Positions 41,927 to 51,292 of a stretch of DNA of 64,000 nucleotides are shown here, piece by piece. The notes under the pieces are model-generated. The model was not told the DNA's origin, did not search any database, and was given only the letters and a program-made list of their open reading frames with translations. The stretch is taken from positions 1 to 64,000 of the forward strand of contig DATKGQ010000019.1 in NCBI GenBank assembly GCA_035510715.1, read 5' to 3'. The stretch comes from DATKGQ01 sp035510715 (GTDB lineage: Bacteria > Patescibacteriota > Saccharimonadia > Saccharimonadales > UBA4665). The position numbers and the translations under genes were made by a program. Numbering within the stretch: position 1 is the first letter of the stretch; every line of letters begins with the position of its first letter.

Positions 41927-43414
41927 TTAAAGCCACTTTTTAATCAGCTTGGCCCTATACGCACCGATGGATTTGGCAATATCGGCTTCGCTTATCCCGG
42001 CTAGGGCTCTCGGGCTGCCGAATTGTTTAATCAGTTTCTTTCTGGTTTTAGGTCCGATACCCGGAATCGTGTCCAGCCCGCTAGCCGTAAGCTGTTTTAT
42101 TTTTAGAGACGAGTGGTAGCTGACAGCGAAGCGGTGTGATTCGTCACGGATCCGCTGCAGAAGTTTAATAAGATTCGCCGTCATTGGCAGATTAACCATG
42201 ATGAAACGGCCGGTGGCACTGGAATTGCCGCTAAGTTTTTTCAACTCCGGCCCGTTTAAGCGGACACCGGAGCGCTCAATATCAATAACGATCTGCTCTT
42301 CCCGCTTGGCCAAGCCGATGAATGGAATTTCCCCGCAATTCCGGGCGTCACGGGCCTGCAGGGCGGCATCCAGCTGGCCTTTGCCGCCGTCAATCAAAAT
42401 CAGGTCCGGATTGCCCCAGGCTTGACGGTTTTTATCACTTAGGCGCCGGAAAATTGTTTCTTTCATATTTAGAAAATCGTTGTTAAGTTCCAGCTTGGTT
42501 TTGAATTTGCGGTAATCCGACTTGCTGCTAACGCCATTGACAAAAACCACCATACTGGCCACTACGTCGGTGCCCTGGATGTGGCTGATGTCGTAACCCT
42601 CAATCCGTTTCGGCGGCCGGCTTAATCCTAGCAACTTCACCATTTCCCCCAAGGCATGGTCCTTGCTGATATCAATAAACTCCTTGTCGCCAAAAATGAT
42701 CTGTTTTTTCAAATTCTGGATAGCAAACAGCTGATTGCGGATTTTGGCGGCCAGTTCAAAATCTTTTGTCTCGGCAGCCGCCGACATCTCGCGCACTAAC
42801 TGCTTGGTAATTTTTTGCTGGTTGCCCTGTATATAGCTGATCAGCGCCCTTAAGTTTTTCCGGTAATCTTTCAGCGAGGTGCGGCCGGTTTCCAAGCCCG
42901 GGTCCAGCCCCAAATAATATTGCAGTACCGGACGCTTTTGCCCGGTCGGCTTTTTCATGGCAAACGGGAATACCCGCCTTAGTCGGCGCAAAGCTTCTTT
43001 GACGCTGTAGGCGTTCGGATAAGGACCAAAGTAGCGGGCCTTGTCATCTAGCGGCCGGCGGGTTAGGCTGACTGTCGGGTAATCACTGCTATAGTCAATC
43101 CGGATGTAAACCATCGACTTGTCGTCGCGCAGCAGAATGTTATAGCGCGGCAGGTAACGCCGGATCATTTCCGCTTCCAGGAACAAGGCTTCGATTTCAC
43201 TATCCACCACCATCCAGTCGGTGTCGGCAATGTCCGCCACCAGCAGGGAGGTTTTCAGGTCGCGCGCCAGCGAAGCCTGGAAATATGAGCGGACCCGGTT
43301 CTTTAAATTGGCCGCTTTACCGACATAGATTATTTCGCCATGCTTATCTTTGTGAAAATAAACGCCAGGCTGCATCGGCAACGTTTTCAATTTAGCGGCT
43401 AAGTTTTTATTCAT
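41927..43414 (-). CDS. uvrC: excinuclease ABC subunit C
   Basis: A 495-residue UvrC, about 100 shorter than typical. GIY-YIG nuclease at the N-terminus (GVYFHKDKHGEIIYVGKAAN), UVR motif (TKDFELAAKIRNQLFAIQNL, about 215-235), RNase H-like nuclease (GYDISHIQGTDVVASMVVF, LILIDGGKGQLDAAL) and C-terminal helix-hairpin-helix (LDTIPGIGPKTRKKLIKQFG). It makes both incisions in nucleotide excision repair; UvrA is at 45325-48138. It lies 35 bp downstream of rplY. Confidence 0.96.
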   Translation of the reverse strand: MNKNLAAKLKTLPMQPGVYFHKDKHGEIIYVGKAANLKNRVRSYFQASLARDLKTSLLVADIADTDWMVVDSEIEALFLEAEMIRRYLPRYNILLRDDKSMVYIRIDYSSDYPTVSLTRRPLDDKARYFGPYPNAYSVKEALRRLRRVFPFAMKKPTGQKRPVLQYYLGLDPGLETGRTSLKDYRKNLRALISYIQGNQQKITKQLVREMSAAAETKDFELAAKIRNQLFAIQNLKKQIIFGDKEFIDISKDHALGEMVKLLGLSRPPKRIEGYDISHIQGTDVVASMVVFVNGVSSKSDYRKFKTKLELNNDFLNMKETIFRRLSDKNRQAWGNPDLILIDGGKGQLDAALQARDARNCGEIPFIGLAKREEQIVIDIERSGVRLNGPELKKLSGNSSATGRFIMVNLPMTANLIKLLQRIRDESHRFAVSYHSSLKIKQLTASGLDTIPGIGPKTRKKLIKQFGSPRALAGISEADIAKSIGAYRAKLIKKWL

Positions 43415-43449
43415 AACAGCTCAAATGGCTTAAGATAAAAACTGAAATT

Positions 43450-44157
43450 TTAAGATTCTTTTTCGGTCGGCGTTGACCCGCTGCCTTCAGCGGCCGGTTC
43501 GGCACCTTCAGTTTCGGCGGCCTCTCCGGCCGTTTCGGCTTCTTCGGCCGGAGTTTCAGCTTCGGCGGCGCCACCAGCGGATTCATTGGCAGCAGCCAAA
43601 GCGCTCGGCTCGTAGACCGTGGCAATGGCGTGGGTCGGATCAGTCATAATTGTCACTCCGGGCGGCGGCACGATATCGCTTACCGAAACTTTGTCACCGA
43701 TTTCAATCAGCCCTGAGGCATCGATGACCAGTTCGTCCGGCAAATCTTTCGGCAATGCTTCAACTTCCACGTTGTCAAGCTGGTTGATAACTACCAAGCT
43801 CATTTTTTCAGCCGGGATATCATCAGACAAGCGGACAGGGATTTCGGCGGTAACTTTTTCATCGGATTTCACGGCCCCGAAGACAATATGGTTGAGCCGG
43901 TGTTTGCGCGGATCGAATTCGGCGGTCTTTATCAGGACGGTATAACTCTGGTCACCGACTTTTAACTGCAGTAGCTGATGCTTACCGGCCTGCAAATAGG
44001 CCCGGTGAAGCTGTAAATATGCGCCGCTGACATTAATTGACGGCTTGCCGTGATCATGAATAACGGCCGGCAAAAAGCCGTCCCGTCTTAGTTGCTTGAC
44101 AGCTTTGCCGGTAATAGTCCGTTTCTCAAGGGTCAGACTGATATCTTCATCTGCCAT
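43450..44157 (-). CDS. rplY: 50S ribosomal protein L25 (CTC form)
   Basis: A 235-residue L25/TL5/CTC protein. The 5S-rRNA-binding N-domain (SLTLEKRTITGKAVKQLRRD, FLPAVIHDHGKPS, EFDPRKHRLNHIVF), CTC beta-domain (ELVIDASGLIEIGDKVSVSD, VTIMTDPTHAIATVYEPSAL) and a Glu/Ala-rich acidic tail (about 192-235). AAAGGAG precedes the ATG. It lies upstream of uvrC. Confidence 0.94.
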   Translation of the reverse strand: MADEDISLTLEKRTITGKAVKQLRRDGFLPAVIHDHGKPSINVSGAYLQLHRAYLQAGKHQLLQLKVGDQSYTVLIKTAEFDPRKHRLNHIVFGAVKSDEKVTAEIPVRLSDDIPAEKMSLVVINQLDNVEVEALPKDLPDELVIDASGLIEIGDKVSVSDIVPPPGVTIMTDPTHAIATVYEPSALAAANESAGGAAEAETPAEEAETAGEAAETEGAEPAAEGSGSTPTEKES

Positions 44158-44239
44158 TAGTTAATTTCTCCTTTTCTTCTATAGTAATTATACCAGATAC
44201 GATGCTAAAAACCAGTAGACGTAATTTCTTAAAACCGTT

Positions 44240-44866
44240 ATGGTAGGAACTATGTTTAATCCCACCGAGCTGATCCAAAACGGCGGTGTTTTATTGGTCG
44301 GCCTGATCATATTTGCCGAATCCGGCATGCTCGTCGGTTTCTTCTTCCCCGGCGACACTTTATTGCTTACCGGCGGCATATTGGCTGCCCAGGGCAAACT
44401 GTCGCTGCTCTTTTTGCTTATCACGGTGATTATCGCCGCTATCGCCGGCGACAATACCGGCTACCAGATCGGCTTTTCCCTGGGTCGGCGGTTATTTGCC
44501 AAGGGTGACGGTATCTTTTTCCGTAAACGCTACGTCGAAGAGTCCGAAAAATTCTATGAGCGGTACGGCTCTAAAACCATGATGCTGGCGCACTTTATCC
44601 CGATTATCAGGACTTTCGCACCGATCGTGGCCGGCGCCGGCAAGATGCACCGGGTGCGGTTTGTTATTTTCGACGCCATCGGCGATACCGCCTGGGCCAT
44701 CATCGTGACACTGCTCGGATATTGGTTCGGCAGCCGCATACCGAATATCGACCACTACATTCTACCGACGGTTGCCACGGTTGTCATTTTAAGTTTCGGA
44801 CCGGTTATCTACCACGTTGTCAGGGCCCTACTGGCCAGAAAAGGCAAATTGCCGCCGGAAGATTAA
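44240..44866 (+). CDS. DedA family membrane protein
   Basis: A 208-residue DedA/SNARE-associated (VTT) protein with 4-5 hydrophobic segments and the conserved GMLVGFFFPGDTLLLTGG, IIAAIAGDNTGYQIGFSLGR, HFIPIIRTFAPIVAGAGKM and GDTAWAIIVTLLGYWFG. DedA proteins move undecaprenyl phosphate or phospholipids across the membrane. ATG 44252 (12 nt later) is an alternative start. Confidence 0.93.
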   Translation: MVGTMFNPTELIQNGGVLLVGLIIFAESGMLVGFFFPGDTLLLTGGILAAQGKLSLLFLLITVIIAAIAGDNTGYQIGFSLGRRLFAKGDGIFFRKRYVEESEKFYERYGSKTMMLAHFIPIIRTFAPIVAGAGKMHRVRFVIFDAIGDTAWAIIVTLLGYWFGSRIPNIDHYILPTVATVVILSFGPVIYHVVRALLARKGKLPPED

Positions 44867-44949
44867 ACAAGACAAATACATTCTCGAATTAAGTACTTTA
44901 AGACTATTATTGCTAAACTAGTTAGATTAGTCTATTATATGTATTATCA

Positions 44950-45324
44950 ATGTACGCAGAAGAATGTAAAACTACCGTCGCTCTAGGAGCGGACTGGGGA
45001 AATAGATATATCGGCATAGCCCCTCCATTGACTGCTGATGAAGCTAAGGCTTTGGAGCATCTCGAAATTATCAGCTCCGGTGTCCAAATTGATCTTATAG
45101 ATAGATTTGAACCGCCTTGCAGTGTGTTGACTGTTGAACTGGATGTGCGGCACAACACTAGGCAACTTCGGACAAAACAAGCTCAGGAATTGGCGCACAT
45201 AATTGCCTTCGCCTTAAAATTATCTAGAAAATGTGAAGTTAGAGAATTGCTTGTACCGGTAGGTATGGAAGGCCGCTATAGTTCACCCTTTAATCCAAAA
45301 CCCTACCGATCAAATAACTGCTGA
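44950..45324 (+). CDS. hypothetical protein, 124 aa
   Basis: Not recognised. Reads TVALGADWGNRYIGIAPPLT, FEPPCSVLTVELDVRHNTRQ, QAQELAHIIAFALKLSRKCE. It is AT-rich, without membrane segments. The stop abuts the uvrA stop with no gap (45324/45325), a tight convergent junction. A TATTAT hexamer at 44933-44938 lies 11 nt before the ATG. Confidence 0.55.
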   Translation: MYAEECKTTVALGADWGNRYIGIAPPLTADEAKALEHLEIISSGVQIDLIDRFEPPCSVLTVELDVRHNTRQLRTKQAQELAHIIAFALKLSRKCEVRELLVPVGMEGRYSSPFNPKPYRSNNC

Positions 45325-48138
45325 TTAGAGTACAATTTTCTTTAAAAACTGGCCGGTATAGGATACCTTGCTGCGGGCCACTTGTTCGGGCGTACCTTCA
45401 GCGATAATTTGGCCGCCGCCTTCACCGCCTTCCAGGCCCATGTCGATCAGCCAATCGGCGTTCTTTATAACGTCGAGGTTATGTTCAATAATTATCACGC
45501 TGTTACCGGTTTCCACCAGGGCATGAAGGGTATGCAGCAATTTCTTGACATCGGCGACATGCAAACCGGTGGTCGGCTCGTCAAGAATATACAGCGTCCG
45601 GCCGGTCGGACGGCGGCTAAGTTCGCTGGCTAATTTGATACGCTGGGCCTCACCGCCGGACAGCTGGGTGGCCGGCTGGCCGAGCGCAATATAACCCAGC
45701 CCGACATCGACTAAGGTTTGCAGTTTACGGGTGACGGACGGGATGTTCTCAAAGAATTCCAACGCCTGCTCGCAGGACATCTCCAGAATGTCGCTGATAT
45801 TCTTGCCCTTGTAATGGACTTCCAGGGCTTCGCGGTTATAACGTTTGCCGTGACAGACTTCGCAAGTGATATAAACGTCCGGCAAAAAGTGCATTTCAAT
45901 TTGGATGATACCGTCTCCGGCGCAGTTTTCACAGCGGCCGCCCTTAACGTTAAAGCTGAACCGCCCGGGCGAATAGCCGCGTAGCCGCGATTCCGGCACG
46001 CTGGCAAACAATTCCCGGATGGGCGTAAACAAACCGGTATAAGTGGCCGAATTAGAGCGGGGCGTCCGGCCGATCGGCGACTGATCGATAATAATAGCCT
46101 TGTCCAGCTCTTTTATACCTTCGATGTCATCATGGCGGCCGGAAACGGTGTTGGACCGGTGCAACCTGGCTAGCAGTTCTTTGGCCAGGATATTATTAAC
46201 CAAGCTCGATTTGCCCGAACCGGAAACGCCGCTGACGACCACCATTTTGCCCAGCGGTATGGTCACATCGATATTTTTAAGATTGTTTTCGCGGGCACCG
46301 CGGATAACCAAGGCTTTGCCGTTGCCCAGTCGACGCTTTTTCGGTACGGCAATTGTCAGTTTGTGGGCCAAGTATTGCCCGGTAATGCTGTCGGGGTTGT
46401 TCATGACTTCGGCCGGCGTGCCGCTGGCCACTATTTTACCGCCGTGCTGACCGGCAGCCGGTCCGATGTCCAAAAGATAATCGGCACTGCGAATAGTCTC
46501 TTCGTCGTGTTCCACCACGATTATCGTGTTGCCCAGATCGCGCAGATGTTTGAGGGTGGCAATCAAACGGGCGTTGTCCCGCTGATGCAGGCCGATACTC
46601 GGCTCGTCAAGAACATATAACACGCCCATTAATCCCGACCCAATCTGGGTTGCCAATCTGATCCGCTGGGCTTCACCGCCGGACAGCGACGCCGCGCCTC
46701 TTAGCAGTGTCAGGTAATGAAGTCCGACATCCATCAGGAATTGCAAGCGCGCCTGAATTTCCTTTAACACCTGGTTGGCAATCCGGGTTTGGGTATCATC
46801 AAGTTTTAACTTGGCGAAAAAGCCGATGGCCTGTTCGATCGATAAATTGCAGATATCCATAATTGATTGGTCGGCGATAGTAATCGCCAAAACCTCGGGT
46901 TTCAGGCGTAAGCCCTTACAGACATAACAAAGTTTTTCCTGCATAAACCTCTCAATATCCCGACGGATGAAATCACTGTCGGTTTCGCGGTGGCGCCGCT
47001 CCAGATTCGGCACCACGCCTTCATAAGTCGTCTCAAAGCTCCGGCCACCGCCTAGACTTACCCGGTAGGTTTCATTACCGGTGCCATACATCAGCCGGTT
47101 GACGTTTTCCTTGGTTAACTCGGCCGTCGGCACATGTAGGCTGAAGCCGTATTTATCAGCCACGGCTTGCATCTTTTTCATATACCAGGCTTCAATGTTA
47201 AACCGGTTAAAGGGCCGGATGGCCCCCTCGGCAATCGTCAGCCGGCCGTTGGGCATGACCAGCTCCGGATCAACTTCCAGCCTTGATCCCAGGCCGGTGC
47301 AGGTCGGACAGGCGCCGTGGGGGGCGTTAAAACTGAACGTCCTCGGTTCCAATTCAGGAATCGAGATTTCCGGATGATCGTCGCAGGCGTACATCAGCGA
47401 ATAGCTATACAAGTGGTTATCATCAGCGTTTAAAACAGCCAGTTTCTTATCGGCAACTTCGATGGCCTGTTCGATCGACTGCGCCAACCGGCTACGGCTG
47501 TCCTCATTGTTGACAACCCTATCGACTACAATCTCAATCGTGTGGCGGATATTGCGGTCCAGTTCCGGGAATTCGTCTAGCGCGTAAATAATACCGTCAA
47601 CCCGGGCCCTGGCAAAACCAACCCGCAGGTATTGTTCCGGGATATGTTCAAAGACACCTTTTTTATCAATTACGACCGGCGCCAAGATTAGTAACCGGGC
47701 GCTCGCCGGTAAGGCTGAAACCTGATCAATAATATTTTCAGTCGTCTGGCGGGTAACCGGTTTGCCGCAAACCGGACAATGCGGCGTGCCGATCCGGGCG
47801 AATAGAAGACGCAGGTAATCAAAAATTTCAGTCACCGTGGCCACCGTACTGCGCGGGTTGCGGCTGCTCGATTTCTGGTCGATACTGATCGCCGGACTCA
47901 GCCCGTCAATTTGATCGACGTCGGGCTTCTCCATCATTCCCAAGAATTGCCGGGCGTAGGCACTGAGTGATTCAACGTAGCGCCTTTGGCCTTCGGCGTA
48001 AATCGTATCAAAAGCCAAGCTCGACTTGCCTGACCCCGATAAACCGGTAATAACCACGTATTTATTACGCGGTATAGTCACGTCAATATTCTTTAAATTG
48101 TGCTCCCGAGCACCTTTGACAACGATAAAATCTGCCAT
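45325..48138 (-). CDS. uvrA: excinuclease ABC subunit A
   Basis: A 937-residue UvrA with two ABC ATPase modules: Walker A GLSGSGKSSLAFDT and GVSGSGKSSLVNNI, signature LSGGEAQRIRLA and LSGGEAQRIKLA, zinc fingers CPVCGKPV and CENCAGDG..CEVCHGKRY. It scans DNA for damage and loads UvrB. TATAAT at 48154-48149 lies 10 nt before the ATG. UvrB is not in the window. Confidence 0.98.
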   Translation of the reverse strand: MADFIVVKGAREHNLKNIDVTIPRNKYVVITGLSGSGKSSLAFDTIYAEGQRRYVESLSAYARQFLGMMEKPDVDQIDGLSPAISIDQKSSSRNPRSTVATVTEIFDYLRLLFARIGTPHCPVCGKPVTRQTTENIIDQVSALPASARLLILAPVVIDKKGVFEHIPEQYLRVGFARARVDGIIYALDEFPELDRNIRHTIEIVVDRVVNNEDSRSRLAQSIEQAIEVADKKLAVLNADDNHLYSYSLMYACDDHPEISIPELEPRTFSFNAPHGACPTCTGLGSRLEVDPELVMPNGRLTIAEGAIRPFNRFNIEAWYMKKMQAVADKYGFSLHVPTAELTKENVNRLMYGTGNETYRVSLGGGRSFETTYEGVVPNLERRHRETDSDFIRRDIERFMQEKLCYVCKGLRLKPEVLAITIADQSIMDICNLSIEQAIGFFAKLKLDDTQTRIANQVLKEIQARLQFLMDVGLHYLTLLRGAASLSGGEAQRIRLATQIGSGLMGVLYVLDEPSIGLHQRDNARLIATLKHLRDLGNTIIVVEHDEETIRSADYLLDIGPAAGQHGGKIVASGTPAEVMNNPDSITGQYLAHKLTIAVPKKRRLGNGKALVIRGARENNLKNIDVTIPLGKMVVVSGVSGSGKSSLVNNILAKELLARLHRSNTVSGRHDDIEGIKELDKAIIIDQSPIGRTPRSNSATYTGLFTPIRELFASVPESRLRGYSPGRFSFNVKGGRCENCAGDGIIQIEMHFLPDVYITCEVCHGKRYNREALEVHYKGKNISDILEMSCEQALEFFENIPSVTRKLQTLVDVGLGYIALGQPATQLSGGEAQRIKLASELSRRPTGRTLYILDEPTTGLHVADVKKLLHTLHALVETGNSVIIIEHNLDVIKNADWLIDMGLEGGEGGGQIIAEGTPEQVARSKVSYTGQFLKKIVL

Positions 48139-48148
48139 AAGCCGGCCT

Positions 48149-48154
48149 ATTATA
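48149..48154 (-). promoter_or_regulatory. -10 hexamer of uvrA
   Basis: TATAAT, 10 nt before ATG 48138; very short or no leader. Confidence 0.5.
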
Positions 48155-48313
48155 ACCCAAACTGCCGGAAATTAACAGAGTCTAAGGACCAACTTTAGGT
48201 TTTTAACATTTATGTTTTTTATCGATACGGCTACAAAATAACAATATTTACTATCCGGACAGATAGCATAAGCATTCTAAATAATGTATTTGTATTTTAC
48301 GCATTGTTATATG

Positions 48314-48319
48314 TATAAT
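48314..48319 (+). promoter_or_regulatory. -10 hexamer of the 68-aa membrane gene
   Basis: TATAAT preceded directly by TG, about 20 nt before ATG 48340, giving room for the Shine-Dalgarno AAGGTGAGG. Confidence 0.5.
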
Positions 48320-48339
48320 TGCTTCAAAGGTGAGGCAAA

Positions 48340-48546
48340 ATGTTCCAAAATTTCATTATATTAGGTCTAATTCCGGGGACCCATGTTCAAATAAACTTTA
48401 CCGACTGGATAGTTGTCGCCAGCGTGATAGGTTTATTTATCAGCATGTGGCCGTTAATCCGGTTTTATATGGTCCGGTTTATGATCCGGCATCAGCTGAC
48501 ATTCATTGTCCAAGCTTTGCTGACTGAAGTCCATCAAGCGGCATAA
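48340..48546 (+). CDS. small membrane protein, 68 aa
   Basis: One strong hydrophobic helix (about residues 23-43, WIVVASVIGLFISMWPLI) followed by a basic-aromatic stretch (RFYMVRFMIRHQ). Promoter and Shine-Dalgarno (AAGGTGAGG) are good, which argues for a real gene. Its end overlaps the convergent exonuclease gene by 44 bp. No family recognised. Confidence 0.6.
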   Translation: MFQNFIILGLIPGTHVQINFTDWIVVASVIGLFISMWPLIRFYMVRFMIRHQLTFIVQALLTEVHQAA

Positions 48547-49963
48547 GCTGGCGCGCCCAACCATCAAGTTCGGTCAGTAATTTTTGGTCGCGGGCAGAAA
48601 GTTTGTCGGTCTCAGCCAAAGATTGCAAACGGATAACAAACTTAGCGTAGCGGCTGAACGACCCGCCCTGCATTAAATGGCGTTGGCAATAATCATGCCA
48701 GCGTCTTTTTTCGGCTTCGGTCAGACTTTCAGGATAATTGCGGGCTTTATAAAGCGGCAGTAACCGCCTTAAACGCCGGTCGGTAAAATCAAATTTAGCT
48801 ATCGCCAGCTCAGCCGGCAGTGTTCCCCGGACTGCTGAAAAAGATTTTTTATCATTATCATCAAAAAAATTTTCGTATAACAAGGTATCAACGCTGGCGG
48901 CAAAACCACGGTCGGATTTATGGTTTGTCTCATCTGATAGGCTTAATGCTTCCTGCAGGGTCGGCCGCCATGACGGCAGGCATTCTTTAAGCTGATGCCA
49001 GTGCTTTGTTATGGCGTCCGTGTCAAGATTAAGCCTTAACCGGCTGGTTTCATCAAGTACCTTTAACGGCGCGACCGGCGGGCAACGGTTATACCTGATA
49101 ATTCTAATCGGGTTAGGCTTGGTCCGGTAGTCTTGACCGCCATACCAGCGCCCGGCCAGTTCTTCGGCGCTAAGTTCGATAAAATCAAGCGGGTTTTGTC
49201 GGAGGTCAAACAGCGCGGCTGCGCCTTGGCCGGATAACTCAAACAAAAAGACAAAAACCGATGTTTTGTCATATTCATTCTGGTCCGCGCCGGCATAGAT
49301 AAACGGTTCGGGTCCGGTTACCAGCTGCGCAATTTCACGCTTGTCACGGAAGTTCAGCAAATAAGCGAATAATCTCGGCTGGGTCCGATGGACTAACCGG
49401 GCCAAGGCGATACAGGCAGTGACGTCACTATGGGCGTCGTGGGCCTTAACATGTTCCAGTCCGTTGGCAGCAGTTAGATTTTCAAGACTGTTGAGAGGTT
49501 TGCCATCGTTACTAACCGGCCATTTGATGCCGTCCGGGCGCAGTGCCCGCATCATCCTGATCACATTTAACAGGTCCCAACGGCCGCGGTTGTCCCGCCA
49601 GTGCCATTCATAGGCATCGTAAAAATTCCGGTAATTTAGATAACGGATAAATTCATCGTCAAAGGGGATGTTGTTATAACCGATAAAAATTGTGCCCGGC
49701 AGGGCGATCTGCTCATGGAAAATAGACAGAAAGGCGGCTTCGCTAAGCCCTTGCTTCAGGGTTTTTTGCGGCGTTATACCGGTAACCAAAATCGCCTGCG
49801 GATCCGGCAGGACGTCCTGGGTAAGTTTAATCAGGTAATTGAACGGTTGGCCGGTTAAGTTCAGGTTCTCATCCGTCCGTTGGCCGGCAAATTGCATTAC
49901 CCGGTCTTCTTTGGGACTCAAGCCGCTGGTTTCCAGATCATAAAAGAAAAAACTTTTTCCCAC
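48503..49963 (-). CDS. sbcB: exodeoxyribonuclease I-like DEDDh exonuclease
   Basis: A 486-residue protein like E. coli ExoI: FFFYDLETSGLSPKEDRVMQ (Exo I acids), GYNNIPFDDEFIRYLNYRNF (Exo II) and EHVKAHDAHSDVTACIALA (Exo III with histidine), then the SH3-like and C-terminal helical domains (LYKARNYPESLTEAEKRRWH). It digests single-stranded DNA 3' to 5'. I chose GTG 49963, which follows AAGGAG at 5 nt, over ATG 50011, which would overlap obg. Confidence 0.9.
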   Translation of the reverse strand: MGKSFFFYDLETSGLSPKEDRVMQFAGQRTDENLNLTGQPFNYLIKLTQDVLPDPQAILVTGITPQKTLKQGLSEAAFLSIFHEQIALPGTIFIGYNNIPFDDEFIRYLNYRNFYDAYEWHWRDNRGRWDLLNVIRMMRALRPDGIKWPVSNDGKPLNSLENLTAANGLEHVKAHDAHSDVTACIALARLVHRTQPRLFAYLLNFRDKREIAQLVTGPEPFIYAGADQNEYDKTSVFVFLFELSGQGAAALFDLRQNPLDFIELSAEELAGRWYGGQDYRTKPNPIRIIRYNRCPPVAPLKVLDETSRLRLNLDTDAITKHWHQLKECLPSWRPTLQEALSLSDETNHKSDRGFAASVDTLLYENFFDDNDKKSFSAVRGTLPAELAIAKFDFTDRRLRRLLPLYKARNYPESLTEAEKRRWHDYCQRHLMQGGSFSRYAKFVIRLQSLAETDKLSARDQKLLTELDGWARQLMPLDGLQSAKLGQ

Positions 49964-49979
49964 TTGGCTCCTTAACTTT

Positions 49980-51254
49980 TCAGTAGCGGATGGTTCTCTC
50001 GCCGACAACAATCGGCTGGCCGGCTTTAATGCCCTGCCGGATCAATTCATGCAGGATACCCATCTTCTTCATGATATCCCGGAGCCGGTAAAGGCTAGCC
50101 GGATTATCGGGATCGGTCCGGGCGGCAAACCGTTCGATCTTGTTGCCGCTGACTGTAAAGCCGTCAGCCAGGCGTTCGACTTTCCAGGTATTAGTGTCGT
50201 CCGGTAAGCGCCAGACCGGCAACTGGGCAGTTTCGTCCGCCGGCTGGTGCGCTTGGCGGGTCTTCTCCCGGTTCACCAGCACAGTAATACGGCGCAGTAA
50301 CGGCGCCAATCCCTGCCGGGCTTCAGCCGATATGGCAATTATCGGCGATTTCGGCGGGCTGACTGAGCGAATAAGCGTTTTCAGCTGGGACACGGCAGTT
50401 TTACTCATGTCCTCGGTCTTATTTAGAACAATGATTTGCGGCCGGGCGGTAAGGTCGGTTTTATACGCTTTCAGTTCGGCCTGGATGGTCTTATAGGCCT
50501 CCCGGACATCAATCAGCGTGGCGTCAATCAAGTGCAGGATAACCAAGGTACGTTCAATGTGGCGCAGGAAATCATCGCCCAGTCCCTTGCCTTCAGCGGC
50601 ACCTTCAATTAACCCCGGGATATCAGCAAACAGCAGACTCGTATTACCCGGCATAGCCACCACGCCAAGATTCGGGGTTAGCGTCGTAAAAGGATAATTA
50701 TTAATTTCCGGGTGGGCATTACTGAGCGCTGCCAGCAATGTTGATTTACCGGCATTCGGCAAGCCGACCAGCCCGACATCGGCAATCAGTTTCAGCTCCA
50801 GATCAAGTTCGAATTCCTGACCGGGTTCGCCTTTTTCGGCTATTTGGGGCGCCTGGCGGGTTGAACTTTTAAAGTGGGCGTTGCCATAGCCGCCTTGGCC
50901 GCCGATGGCTACCACCACGCGGGCATCATCTTGGGCCAGATCGGCAATAACATCCCCGGCAATACCAAGCAACATTGTGCCAATCGGCACCTCAACAATA
51001 ATATCTTCGCCGCTTTTACCCCGGCAGCGCTGTTTGCCGCCATCCTCGCCGTCTTGGGCAACGAGCCTTTTTTGAAACCGGAATCGGGACAGAGTGTTCT
51101 GGTTGCGGCTGGCAACAAAAATCACATCACCGCCCTTACCGCCGTCACCGCCGTCAGGACCGCCGCGATCAACAAATTTTTCACGCCGGAAACTTACGTG
51201 ACCGTGGCCGCCGTTGCCGGCTTTAATAAAAACATGCGTTTTATCAACAAACAT
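49980..51254 (-). CDS. obg: GTPase Obg
   Basis: A 424-residue Obg: glycine-rich N-domain (GNGGHGHVSFRREKFV, GGPDGGDGGKGGDVIF), G domain with GLPNAGKSTLLAAL, FADIPGLIEGAAEGKGLG and LNKTED, and a C-terminal OCT domain (FTVSGNKIERFAARTD, LRDIMKKMGILHELIRQGI). It is a 50S assembly and stress GTPase. It lies 16 bp before the exonuclease GTG. Confidence 0.97.
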   Translation of the reverse strand: MFVDKTHVFIKAGNGGHGHVSFRREKFVDRGGPDGGDGGKGGDVIFVASRNQNTLSRFRFQKRLVAQDGEDGGKQRCRGKSGEDIIVEVPIGTMLLGIAGDVIADLAQDDARVVVAIGGQGGYGNAHFKSSTRQAPQIAEKGEPGQEFELDLELKLIADVGLVGLPNAGKSTLLAALSNAHPEINNYPFTTLTPNLGVVAMPGNTSLLFADIPGLIEGAAEGKGLGDDFLRHIERTLVILHLIDATLIDVREAYKTIQAELKAYKTDLTARPQIIVLNKTEDMSKTAVSQLKTLIRSVSPPKSPIIAISAEARQGLAPLLRRITVLVNREKTRQAHQPADETAQLPVWRLPDDTNTWKVERLADGFTVSGNKIERFAARTDPDNPASLYRLRDIMKKMGILHELIRQGIKAGQPIVVGERTIRY

Positions 51255-51292
51255 ACTTATATTTCATCATAAATCATTAATCTTTTCAATTT

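Noticed and set aside
43407..43625. 72-codon frame rich in Pro/Lys/Arg
   Set aside because: A frame-shifted reading of the repetitive L25 acidic tail.
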